A stretch of 44,593 nucleotides of DNA from Yinghuangia elevatio (GTDB taxonomy: Bacteria; Actinomycetota; Actinomycetes; Streptomycetales; Streptomycetaceae), in NCBI RefSeq assembly GCF_040649515.1, contig NZ_JBEZFP010000076.1, positions 1 through 44,593 of the forward strand, written 5' to 3'. The notes under the pieces are model-generated. The model had not been told where the DNA came from and ran no database searches. It saw only the letters and a list, made by a program, of their open reading frames with translations. Numbering within the stretch: the stretch's first letter is position 1; every line of letters begins with the position of its first letter. The translations under genes and the position numbers were made by a program. Shown piece after piece: positions 16,616-23,833 of the stretch.

Positions 16616-17872
16616 TTGCGGAAGATCCTGGTAGTCGGTGCCGGCCAGGCCGGCCTCATGCTCGCGCTCGGCCTCCAGGACCGGGGTTACGACGTGACGG
16701 TCGTCTCGGACCGCACGGCCGACGAGATCCGCGGCGGGCGGGTCATGTCCACGCAGTGCATGTTCGGCACCGCGCTGGCCCACGAACGGGACTTCGGCCT
16801 CGACCTGTGGGCGGGGGCCGCCCCCGACGTCCTGGGGCTCGGGGTGTCGGTGGCGGGTCCGGACGGCGGACGGGCGGTCGACTGGGTGGGGCGGCTCGAC
16901 GCGTACGCGCACTCGGTGGACCAGCGGGTCAAGATGGCCGCGTGGCTGGACCTGTTCGCCGAGCGGGGCGGCAGCGTGGTGGTGCACCCGGTGGGCGTGG
17001 CCGATCTGGAGTGGTACGCGGACCGGTTCGACCTGGTGCTGCTGGCCGCCGGGAAGGGGCCGCTCGCGGGCATGTTCGACCGGGATCCGGAGCGGTCGCC
17101 GTACACCCGGCCCATGCGGTCGCTGGCGGTGTCGTACGTGCACGGCCTCGGGCCCCGCCCCGAGCACGACTTCCCGGCCGTGCGCTGCAATCTGGTGCCG
17201 GGGGTCGGCGAACTGTTCGTGATACCGGCGCTGACGCTGTCCGGCCCCTGCGACATCCTGTTCTTCGAGGGGGTGCCGGGCGGGCCGCTGGACGTGTTCC
17301 AGGGCGTCCGCGACCCGCAGGCACACCTGGACCTCACACTCCGGCTGATGAAGCAGTTCGTGCCGTGGGAGTACGACCGGGCCGCGGGCGGTGTGGCGCT
17401 GACCGACGCGCACGGCACGCTGTCCGGCCGCTACACGCCGACCGTGCGCCGTCCCGTGGTGGAACTCGCGTCGGGCGGTCTGGTGCTGGGCGTCGCCGAC
17501 GTCGTGGTGGCGAACGATCCGATCACCGGCCAGGGCTCCAACAACGCGGCCAAGTGCGCCGCGCTGTACCTGGCCGCCATCGAGGCGCGCGGCGCCGGGA
17601 AGTTCGACCGGGCGTGGATGACGGAGACCTTCGAGGCCTACTGGGCGCATGCGGCTGCCGTCACGAAGTGGACGAACGCGATGCTGGCGCCGCCGCCGGC
17701 GCACGTGCTGACGCTCATCGGCGCGGGTACGGCGCACCAGGCGGTCGCGGACCGGTTCGCCAACGGCTTCGACGATCCGGCGGACTTCGAGGAGTGGTTC
17801 TACACCCCGGAGCGGGCGGACGCGTACCTGGCCGCGCTCGGCGGGCCGTCGGGGGCCGTGGGCGAGCCCTGA
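16616..17872 (+). CDS. styrene/indole monooxygenase-family flavoprotein (StyA-like)
   Basis: The 418-residue protein resembles the FAD-dependent oxygenase component of styrene and indole monooxygenases. It opens LRKILVVGAGQAGLMLALGL (Rossmann GxGxxG); VMSTQCMFGTALAHERDFGL follows and, near the C-terminal third, DPITGQGSNNAAKCAALYL, the conserved FAD/active-site loop. The TTG at 16616 is chosen because it gives the standard family N-terminus and follows GGAAG at a good distance; GTG at 16559 or 16595 would add 7-19 atypical residues. No NADH:FAD reductase (StyB) is adjacent, so reduced flavin must come from elsewhere. It starts 100 bases after cvnD; whether they are co-transcribed is unclear. 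The substrate is unknown. Confidence 0.8.
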   Translation: MRKILVVGAGQAGLMLALGLQDRGYDVTVVSDRTADEIRGGRVMSTQCMFGTALAHERDFGLDLWAGAAPDVLGLGVSVAGPDGGRAVDWVGRLDAYAHSVDQRVKMAAWLDLFAERGGSVVVHPVGVADLEWYADRFDLVLLAAGKGPLAGMFDRDPERSPYTRPMRSLAVSYVHGLGPRPEHDFPAVRCNLVPGVGELFVIPALTLSGPCDILFFEGVPGGPLDVFQGVRDPQAHLDLTLRLMKQFVPWEYDRAAGGVALTDAHGTLSGRYTPTVRRPVVELASGGLVLGVADVVVANDPITGQGSNNAAKCAALYLAAIEARGAGKFDRAWMTETFEAYWAHAAAVTKWTNAMLAPPPAHVLTLIGAGTAHQAVADRFANGFDDPADFEEWFYTPERADAYLAALGGPSGAVGEP

Positions 17873-17881
17873 AGGCGGCGC

Positions 17882-17984
17882 CGGAAACGGGGACCGGTCC
17901 GGAGACGGGCCGGACACTGGGCCGGAAACGGGACCGGCGAAGGTTGGAGACCGGGTCGGAAACGGGGACCGGTCCGGAGACGGG
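17882..17984. repeat. 28-bp direct repeat pair plus partial copy
   Basis: The 28-base unit beginning CGGAAACGGGGACCGGTCC is present at 17882-17909 and, base for base, at 17957-17984. A shorter relative (CCGGAAACGGGACCGG) lies between them at 17922-17937. The array fills the convergent gap between the StyA-like gene and the next minus-strand gene. Confidence 0.8.
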
Positions 17985-18485
17985 TCAGAGACAGCTCCAG
18001 CAGTACAGGCGGTCGCCGGCATCGCGGGCCCGCCGGGCCAGCGCGACGAACTCGGCGACGAGTTCGGCCAGGTCGCCGTCGAGGCCGGCTTCCCGCCCCC
18101 AGCGCGCGGAGATCTCCGGCAGGCGCGCGTCGTCGGCGTCGGCGAGCCCGTCCAGGGTGCGCTGCCCCAGCTCGTCGATCCACGGCCCTTCGCGCCACGG
18201 CGAGCCCTCCGGGAGCGTCGTCCACTCGTCGCCGGTCGGCGGAGTGGAGGACGGCCACACGGACACGAAGTCCAACGCGGTGACGGTGGTGAAGTCGGTC
18301 GACTCCCCCCGGATGATGTCGACCAACTGGGTGAGCATGACGGCGTGGTCGATGCCCTTGGCGTCCAGCGCGTCGAACACCGGTTGTCCCGGGCCGCCAC
18401 GCCCATTGGGTCCGCCGTCACGCTCCAGCGCGCGTATTGCGGCACCGGCGTCCGGCGCCCGGAAATAGTCGAAGAGAACACCCAT
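17985..18485 (-). CDS. conserved actinomycete protein of unknown function
   Basis: The 166-residue acidic, soluble protein starts MGVLFDYFRAPDAGAAIRAL and ends ARRARDAGDRLYCWSCL. The middle is Asp/Glu-rich with VFDALDAKGIDHAVML. I recognise this start and end pattern from streptomycete hypothetical proteins but know no function. The CWSC near the end could bind metal or form a disulfide. The ATG at 18485 is preceded by GAAGAG; upstream in-frame residues look non-coding. It is convergent with the StyA-like gene. Confidence 0.8.
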   Translation of the reverse strand: MGVLFDYFRAPDAGAAIRALERDGGPNGRGGPGQPVFDALDAKGIDHAVMLTQLVDIIRGESTDFTTVTALDFVSVWPSSTPPTGDEWTTLPEGSPWREGPWIDELGQRTLDGLADADDARLPEISARWGREAGLDGDLAELVAEFVALARRARDAGDRLYCWSCL

Positions 18486-18650
18486 GCCGAACTCTTCTAC
18501 CACGTTTGTCGGTTCACGGGGGTCACCCGGAGGGATGGCTCTCGGACGGCTCAGTGGTGGCCGCCAGGCGGCTCGGGGAAGCCTGTCGAACGGTTCTTGG
18601 TGCGCTCCGGGGCGGCCCCGCACGGTCAGAGGGCAACACGCACGGGAGCC

Positions 18651-19499
18651 CTACAGAATCGCCAACGAGGCCACTGCGGCCAGCGCCGCGGCCGCGGTCG
18701 CCGGGTCCCCGTGCACCTCGACGTCGATCTCGTCCATCCTGCGGTTTCCGCCCAGGAGTCGGCAGAAGTCCGAGGAACTCAAACGCAGTTCGGCCGAGGT
18801 CTCACCACTGCCCAGTGCCGCGGTGACCGCCCCGGGCCCGTCGATCACCAGCACGGCGCCGATCTGCGACTTCAGCAAACCCAGTGTGGCGACGCCGAGT
18901 TCGACGAGCAGCGCCATGGGTTCGGGCGACGGCTCCGGGAAGCGCCTGCCCACGGCCCGGCCGATGTCGTCCGCGTGCAGCCACGTCTCGAAACCGCGCG
19001 CGAGGTAGGCGTCGGCCAGCGGCAGTATGCGTCCCGCGTACTGGACAGGCGTCTCGTCGCGCTCCCGGGCCGCCCGGCACTTCAGCAGGCTCCGCGCCTG
19101 CGCGCGCCACGCGTGCCAGCTCATGCGGTACGGCCTGCCGTGGTGCCGGGCCATGATGTAGCGGCTGCGGCCCTCCCACTCGCCGACTGGCCCGCCGAAG
19201 TGCTGCATCGACGCGAACGGGCCTTCGTACGGCGGCAGTCGGATCGCCTCGGGCACGCCCGCGGCGGCGCACACCGCCCCGTCGCCGGCCATCAGGTGCA
19301 CGACCGTCTGCTGCACATCCCAGTCGTGCACGACCTGCGTCGCCCACTCCTCGCTGCTGAGGTCCCGCAGCAGGGCGTCGAGCCCCGCGAACGCCTCGGC
19401 GAACGCGCGCGCATGCGCTCCGGTCGGGATCGACGGCTCGCGTCTGCGCAGGGCCTCGGCGACGACACGCCCCCGTACCGCTGCCGGCAGCCCCGTCAT
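18651..19499 (-). CDS. DinB/maleylpyruvate isomerase-like protein paired with an ECF sigma factor
   Basis: The 282-residue protein has the mycothiol-dependent maleylpyruvate isomerase N-terminal (DinB-like) fold, with a probable metal triad His68 (QTVVHLMAGD), Glu171 and His175 (FETWLHADDIG). A C-terminal domain (about 200-282) resembles the SCP2-like half of such proteins. Its ATG overlaps the stop of the upstream ECF sigma gene by 4 bases (ATGA), so the two are translationally coupled. That arrangement is usual for a sigma factor and its modulator, and no classical zinc anti-sigma is present. A role as anti-sigma or redox/thiol sensor is an inference; it could also be an enzyme in the sigma regulon. 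Confidence 0.8.
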   Translation of the reverse strand: MTGLPAAVRGRVVAEALRRREPSIPTGAHARAFAEAFAGLDALLRDLSSEEWATQVVHDWDVQQTVVHLMAGDGAVCAAAGVPEAIRLPPYEGPFASMQHFGGPVGEWEGRSRYIMARHHGRPYRMSWHAWRAQARSLLKCRAARERDETPVQYAGRILPLADAYLARGFETWLHADDIGRAVGRRFPEPSPEPMALLVELGVATLGLLKSQIGAVLVIDGPGAVTAALGSGETSAELRLSSSDFCRLLGGNRRMDEIDVEVHGDPATAAAALAAVASLAIL

Positions 19500-20050
19500 G
19501 AGCGCGCCTCCGTCCCGTCATCCGCCACCGCGCCCGCGCCGTCGCGGGCCGCGGCGTCCCACCGCACCAGGCCGATTCGGACCCGCTCGGCCACCACGCT
19601 CTCGACCACGCCCAGCTTGGCGGCCACTTGGCGGTACGTCAGCCCCTGGAAGTACGAGAGCTCCACGACGTCCCGTAAGTCCGGCGCCAAGCCGGCCAGG
19701 GACGCCGCGACGGCGTCCTCGTCCGGGGATTCGCCGCCGACCCCTGCCGCGGATTGGCCGCCACGGCCGACGCGTTCGACCGCCCGCCGATGCGCGGCGG
19801 CCACCAGCCACGCCGCCAGCGACCACTGCAACGGGTCGTAGGCGTACGGGCGTTCCCACAGGGCGACGAAAACCTCGCAGGCCACGTCCTCGGCGACGGC
19901 CGCATCCGCCGTCACCCGCAGGGCCACTCCGTACACGAACTCCGCGTAGGCGTCGTACACCTCGCCGAGCACCCGCTCGTCGCCGAGCAGCAGTCCGCGG
20001 TGGTCCATTCCGTCGTCACGGCTGTCCGGCACGCCCCGCCCCACGGCCAC
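19496..20050 (-). CDS. ECF-family RNA polymerase sigma factor
   Basis: The 184-residue protein has sigma-70 region 2 (VYDAYAEFVYGVALRVTAD, then AEDVACEVFVALWERP) at about 30-75. A Gly/Ser linker follows, then region 4 (LRDVVELSYFQGLTYRQVAAKLG, then VVAERVRIGL) at about 125-165. The GTG at 20050 is preceded by GAGGTGGGG; an ATG 14 codons later (20008) is an alternative but has a poor ribosome site. It is translationally coupled to the DinB-like gene. Target promoters cannot be read from the window. Confidence 0.9.
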   Translation of the reverse strand: MAVGRGVPDSRDDGMDHRGLLLGDERVLGEVYDAYAEFVYGVALRVTADAAVAEDVACEVFVALWERPYAYDPLQWSLAAWLVAAAHRRAVERVGRGGQSAAGVGGESPDEDAVAASLAGLAPDLRDVVELSYFQGLTYRQVAAKLGVVESVVAERVRIGLVRWDAAARDGAGAVADDGTEARS

Positions 20051-20201
20051 CCCACCTCAGTCCGCCCACGGCCACCCCGAGCAACCCCGGATCACCGAAA
20101 ACGGTACGCCCCAAGCCGCCTTCCCGCACAGACCCGCGGGCCCTCACCACCGGTTCCGGCGACGTCGCGGCGAAGCATGGCTGTCCGCGCGTACCGCGCC
20201 G

Positions 20202-20253
20202 GGGTCAACGGACAGGGTCAACGGGCAGGGTCAACGGGCGGGGTCAGCGGCCG
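20202..20253. repeat. four 13-bp tandem repeats
   Basis: GGGTCAACGGACA, GGGTCAACGGGCA, GGGTCAACGGGCG and GGGTCAGCGGCCG lie head to tail. The stop codon of the minus-strand gene that ends at 20244 lies in the last unit. On the minus strand the first three units carry GTTGACCC. The rest of the 193-base gap holds nothing I recognise. Confidence 0.85.
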
Positions 20254-20555
20254 GGGCGGCGGCGGAGGTGGCGGTTGCCGCGGTTGTTCCAGCAGGCGCG
20301 GTGCCAGTGGCGGCGGTCGTCGACCGTGCCGAGGCCGTCCGCGCGCCACGCGACGACGTGCGGTACGCCGACCGGGATCTCGTGGTCGCAGCCGGGGCAG
20401 CGGTACGTCTTGGTCGCAGCGACGCCGGAGACCGGGCGGACGATCCACTCGCCGTCGCGGCCCGACTCCCGCGACTCCAGCCCGAACCACCCGCCGCCGG
20501 AGCCGGCCCCCGGGTCGGGGCGTTCCGGTCGCGGCGGGCGATTTCGACGTGGCAC
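20244..20555 (-). CDS. small zinc-ribbon-like protein (often annotated ATP/GTP-binding)
   Basis: The 103-residue basic protein has a probable zinc site: CPGC (residues 53-56) and, 25-30 residues later, HWHRACW. The central GEWIVRPVSGVAATKTYRCPGC and PHVVAW are typical of a streptomycete family commonly labelled ATP/GTP-binding protein, a label the sequence does not support since no P-loop is present. The GTG at 20555 lies 6 bases after TACCCT, so the message is probably leaderless. Confidence 0.8.
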   Translation of the reverse strand: MPRRNRPPRPERPDPGAGSGGGWFGLESRESGRDGEWIVRPVSGVAATKTYRCPGCDHEIPVGVPHVVAWRADGLGTVDDRRHWHRACWNNRGNRHLRRRPGR

Positions 20556-20561
20556 GGGAAA

Positions 20562-20567
20562 AGGGTA
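20562..20567 (-). promoter_or_regulatory. -10 element for the leaderless zinc-ribbon gene
   Basis: On the minus strand TACCCT is followed by 6 bases and then the GTG at 20555, the spacing expected when transcription begins at the start codon. Confidence 0.5.
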
Positions 20568-20623
20568 GCGGGACGAGGCCGGGGACCGGCTGCCGGACGC
20601 GCGAAGGCAGGCGGACGCGCGAA

Positions 20624-20661
20624 GGCCGGCGGGCCCCGTTCCGGGACGGGGCCCGCCGGCC
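20624..20661 (-). terminator. 16-bp terminator after 3-hydroxybutyryl-CoA dehydrogenase
   Basis: GGCCGGCGGGCCCCGT (20624-20639) and ACGGGGCCCGCCGGCC (20646-20661) form a perfect stem with a 6-nt loop, 31 bases after the stop at 20692. Next to it, CGGACGCGCGAAGGC occurs twice (from about 20594 and 20612). Confidence 0.9.
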
Positions 20662-20691
20662 CTTCGTAGCGGGGCTCGACGCCCTTGGCCG

Positions 20692-22467
20692 CTACTTCTT
20701 CGCGTAGTCGCGGAAGCCGCGGCCGGTCTTGCGGCCGAGGTAGCCGGCCGTGACCAGGTGCTCCAGCAGGGTCGCGGGGGCCCAGCCCGGCTCGCGGAAC
20801 TCGGCGTACAGCACCCGCTCGATCGCCAGCGAGACGTCGAGGCCGACGACGTCGAGGAGTTCGAACGGACCCATCGGGTAGCCCGCGCCGGTCTTGATCG
20901 CGGTGTCGATCTCGTCCGCCGACGCGTAGTTGGCCTGGAGCATCTTGACCGCGTCGTTGAGGTACGGGAAGAGCAGCGCGTTCACGATGAAGCCCGCCCG
21001 GTCGCCGCAGTCCACCGCGTGCTTGCGGGTACGCCGGCACACCTCGTGGACGGTGGCCACCACGTCGTCCGAGGTGGTGACCGTGCGCACGACCTCGACC
21101 AGCTTCATGACCGGCGCCGGGTTGAAGAAGTGCATGCCGACGACGTCCTCGGGACGCTTCGTCGCCATCGCGCACTCGATGACCGGCAGCGAGGAGGTGG
21201 TCGTGGCGAGCACCGCGCCCGGCTTGCAGATCTCGTCGAAGTTCTCGAACAGCGCCTGCTTGACCGACAGTTCCTCGACGACCGCCTCCAGCACGAGGTC
21301 GGCGTCCGCGAGGTCCTCCAGGCGCGTCGTGCCGGTGACGCGGCCGAGCGCCGCGTCGCGGTCCTCCTCGCTGAGGCGTCCGCGCTGCACCTGCTTGTCG
21401 AGCGAGCGGGTGAGCGCGCCGGTGACCGCACCGACCTTCGCGTCGCTGCGGGCGACGAAGGTCACGGTGTAGCCCGACTTCGCGAACACCTCGACGATGC
21501 CGGTCGCCATCGTGCCGGAGCCGACGACGCCGACGGAGTCGATCTCGCGCGGCGTCCCGGCGACCGCGGTGCCGACCGCGGTGTCGGCGACGACCGCGGA
21601 CGAGCCGGGGGCCTCGTACCGGTAGAACCCGCGGCCGCTCTTGCGGCCCAGCAGGCCCGCGGTGGCCATCTGCTTGAGGATCGGCGCGGGCGCGTGCAGG
21701 CGGTCGCGCGACTGGCGGTACATCTGCTGGAGGATGTTGTACGCCGTGTCGATGCCGACCAGGTCGAGCACCGCGAGCGGCCCCATCGGCAGGCCGCAGC
21801 CGAAGCGCATCGCGGCGTCGATGTCCTCCCGGGTGGCGTACTTCTCCTCGAACATCGCCGCGGCGTGGTTGAGGTACGCGAACAGCAGCCCGTTGGCGAT
21901 GAACCCCGCCCGGTCCCCCGCGACGACCGGCGCCTTGCCGAGCTTCTCGGCGAGCGCCACGACGTCCTCCAGGACGTCGGGCTCGGTGACGACCGTGCGG
22001 ACGACCTCGACCAGCTTCATGACCGGGGCCGGGTTGAAGAAGTGCAGGCCGACGACGCGGGCCGAGCGGCCGGTGGCGACCGAGAGCTCGGTGACCGACA
22101 GCGACGAGGTGTTGGTGGCGAGGATGGTGTCCGGACCGCAGATCTTGTCGAGCTGGGCGAACATCTCCTGCTTGAGGTCGAGCTGCTCCGGTATGGCTTC
22201 GAGGACCAGGTCGGCGTCGGCCACGGCGGTGAGGTCGCTGCCGAGGCTGATCCGCGCGTACAGCTCGGCCTGCTCGTCCTCGGTCAGCTTGCCGCGCTCG
22301 ACGGCCCGGGCGGTGGAGGTGCGGATCCGGGCGAGGCCGCGTTCGACCGCGGCGTCGTCCACCTCGACGCCGATGACGCGGACGCCGCCGCGGGCGAGGA
22401 TCTCGACGATGCCGGCACCCATGGTGCCGAGGCCGACCACGCCGACCGTTGTGATGTCACGCGCCAT
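20692..22467 (-). CDS. tandem-fused 3-hydroxybutyryl-CoA dehydrogenase
   Basis: The 591-residue protein consists of two complete 3-hydroxyacyl-CoA dehydrogenase units (about 1-285 and 300-591). Each has a nucleotide-binding loop (GVVGLGTMGAG and GVVGSGTMATG), the catalytic His in LHFFNPAPVMKLVEV or MHFFNPAPVMKLVEV, and DRAGFI..N. The second unit reads ATTTSSL where the first has the usual ATNTSSL and lacks the third Rossmann Gly, so it may be less active. The enzyme reduces acetoacetyl-CoA to 3-hydroxybutyryl-CoA, between the thiolase and crotonyl-CoA. Two ATGs (22470, 22467) follow AAGGAG; the second is better spaced. Two-unit versions are known in streptomycetes. A candidate operator shared with mce and ccr lies about 70 bases upstream. 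Confidence 0.92.
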   Translation of the reverse strand: MARDITTVGVVGLGTMGAGIVEILARGGVRVIGVEVDDAAVERGLARIRTSTARAVERGKLTEDEQAELYARISLGSDLTAVADADLVLEAIPEQLDLKQEMFAQLDKICGPDTILATNTSSLSVTELSVATGRSARVVGLHFFNPAPVMKLVEVVRTVVTEPDVLEDVVALAEKLGKAPVVAGDRAGFIANGLLFAYLNHAAAMFEEKYATREDIDAAMRFGCGLPMGPLAVLDLVGIDTAYNILQQMYRQSRDRLHAPAPILKQMATAGLLGRKSGRGFYRYEAPGSSAVVADTAVGTAVAGTPREIDSVGVVGSGTMATGIVEVFAKSGYTVTFVARSDAKVGAVTGALTRSLDKQVQRGRLSEEDRDAALGRVTGTTRLEDLADADLVLEAVVEELSVKQALFENFDEICKPGAVLATTTSSLPVIECAMATKRPEDVVGMHFFNPAPVMKLVEVVRTVTTSDDVVATVHEVCRRTRKHAVDCGDRAGFIVNALLFPYLNDAVKMLQANYASADEIDTAIKTGAGYPMGPFELLDVVGLDVSLAIERVLYAEFREPGWAPATLLEHLVTAGYLGRKTGRGFRDYAKK

Positions 22468-22534
22468 CATGCGCTCCTTGAATGCCGTCTCCCCGAGGGG
22501 AGTACGCCTTGAGGGTTGCTGTGCGGGTCCCACT

Positions 22535-22550
22535 GGTTACCGCTAAGTAG
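22535..22550 (-). promoter_or_regulatory. candidate operator TACT-N4-GGTAA upstream of the dehydrogenase
   Basis: The minus strand reads CTACTTAGCGGTAACC, identical in 13 of 16 bases to the site before mce and carrying the same GGTAA arm as the ccr site. It lies 68-83 bases upstream of the start at 22467. Confidence 0.5.
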
Positions 22551-22635
22551 TCCTGCGCTGTGCCGGGAGTATTGCAGGCCCTGCCGAACGGGCACAGACC
22601 GGTCGGACAAGCCGTTCGTGCCCCAATGGGGATTT

Positions 22636-22653
22636 CACCCGTTATGACGGGTG
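22636..22653. promoter_or_regulatory. perfect inverted repeat upstream of the luciferase-like gene
   Basis: CACCCGT-TATG-ACGGGTG is a perfect 7-bp inverted repeat with a 4-base spacer, 24 bases before the ATG at 22678. Its size suits a dimeric repressor; a leader hairpin is the alternative. CCCCAATGGGG lies next to it at 22621-22631. Confidence 0.5.
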
Positions 22654-22677
22654 CGGGGATACCGAGAGGCTGCCCAC

Positions 22678-23703
22678 ATGAAGTTGGGGATCTTCCTGCT
22701 CGCGGCCCAGTTCGAGGCCGGAGACCAGGGGACGGTGCTCACCTCCGCCATGGACGCGGGGTGCGCCGCGGAGGAGGCCGGGTTCGACGAGGCATGGATC
22801 GCCGAGCACCACTTCGTGCCGTACGGGTTGTGCCCGTCAGCGGTCACGTTTGCGGCAATGCTACTGGGGCGTACGGACCGGCTGCGAGTAGGGACGGCCA
22901 TCAGTGTGCTGCCCAACACCCATCCGGTCGCACTCGGCGAGCAGGCGGCGCTGCTGGACCAGTTGTCCGGTGGGCGCTTCACGCTGGGCATCGGCCGCGG
23001 CGGGCCCTGGGTGGACCTGGAGGTCTTCGGCAGCGGCATCGAGCGGTACGACGAGGAGGGCTGGGCCGAGTCCGTCGACCTCCTGATGCGCTGGCTGACC
23101 CTGCGCCGGGTGGGCGCCGAGGGCAAGCACTTCCGCTTCCGGCCGGTCCCGGTGGTGCCCCGGCCGCTGACGCGACCGCACCCGCCGGCGATCATCGCCT
23201 GCACATCGGCCACCTCCGCCGCGCTGGCGGCCCGGCAGGGCCTGCCGATGCTGCTCGGCATGCACGCCGACGACTGCGAGAAGGCCGAGATGATCAGCGC
23301 GTACGACGCCGCCGCGCGCGCCTGCGGCCGGGACCCGCGCGGCGTCGAGCACGCCGCCGCCTCGGTGGCGCTGGTCGCCGACTCGCGGGCGGAGGCGGTC
23401 CGCGAGCTCAAGGCAGCCCTGCCGCGCTGGCTCAACCGGGGGCTGTCCGCGCACCAGACGGTCGACGGCCGGGCGCGGACCATGCGCGACCCGCACGCGT
23501 ACACGGACTACCTGTGCGAGATCCACCCGGTCGGCACGCCGCGCGACGTCATCGCCGCGCTGCGCCGTACCACCGAGGCCACGGGCATCCGCCGCCACCT
23601 CCTCTTCGCCGAGGGCGCCGGCCGGCCGGAACGCACCCTCGACAACATCCACAGGCTGGGGAAAGAGGTCCTCCCGGAGATCCGCGCCGACGCGGAACAG
23701 TGA
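22678..23703 (+). CDS. luciferase-like (LLM class) flavin-dependent oxidoreductase
   Basis: The 341-residue protein is a TIM-barrel bacterial-luciferase-family enzyme using FMN or F420. It opens MKLGIFLLAAQFEAG and has EEAGFDEAWIAEHHF, the conserved strand-loop with the flavin-site His, then RVGTAISVLPNTHPVALGEQAALLDQLSGGRFTLGIGRG. It ends with the family-typical PVGTPRDVIAALRRTTEATGI. The ATG start follows GAGAGG at 9 bases. The substrate is unknown, and F420 use cannot be told from FMN by eye. Nothing around it indicates a pathway; it is followed by decayed toxin-antitoxin DNA. Confidence 0.88.
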   Translation: MKLGIFLLAAQFEAGDQGTVLTSAMDAGCAAEEAGFDEAWIAEHHFVPYGLCPSAVTFAAMLLGRTDRLRVGTAISVLPNTHPVALGEQAALLDQLSGGRFTLGIGRGGPWVDLEVFGSGIERYDEEGWAESVDLLMRWLTLRRVGAEGKHFRFRPVPVVPRPLTRPHPPAIIACTSATSAALAARQGLPMLLGMHADDCEKAEMISAYDAAARACGRDPRGVEHAAASVALVADSRAEAVRELKAALPRWLNRGLSAHQTVDGRARTMRDPHAYTDYLCEIHPVGTPRDVIAALRRTTEATGIRRHLLFAEGAGRPERTLDNIHRLGKEVLPEIRADAEQ

Positions 23704-23833
23704 GAGCCCGGCGCTGGCGCGCTCTATCGCACCCGCATCTGCCGCGCACCGACTTCGCCGGAAAGATCATGCCTTCCCGCCGGCAGAGCTGCGTTACGGC
23801 CGTTACCTGCAAGAACGAAAGGAATCCGAGTGA
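23702..23833 (+). pseudogene. C-terminal remnant of a RelE/HigB-type toxin
   Basis: Only the last 24 or so codons look like protein, ending DHAFPPAELRYGRYLQERKE. This resembles the C-terminal pattern (..IPxAExxYxxYLxER..) of Gp49-like HigB/RelE toxins as I remember it. The frame's TGA (23831-23833) overlaps the GTG start of the XRE gene as GTGA, the coupling typical of a toxin-antitoxin operon. Upstream, the frame runs directly into the stop region of the luciferase-like gene, so the catalytic part is gone. The identification is by resemblance only. Confidence 0.45.

Noticed and set aside
20244..20555. Annotation as an ATP/GTP-binding protein
   Set aside because: No P-loop or other nucleotide-binding motif is visible; the Cys/His pattern suggests a zinc site instead.
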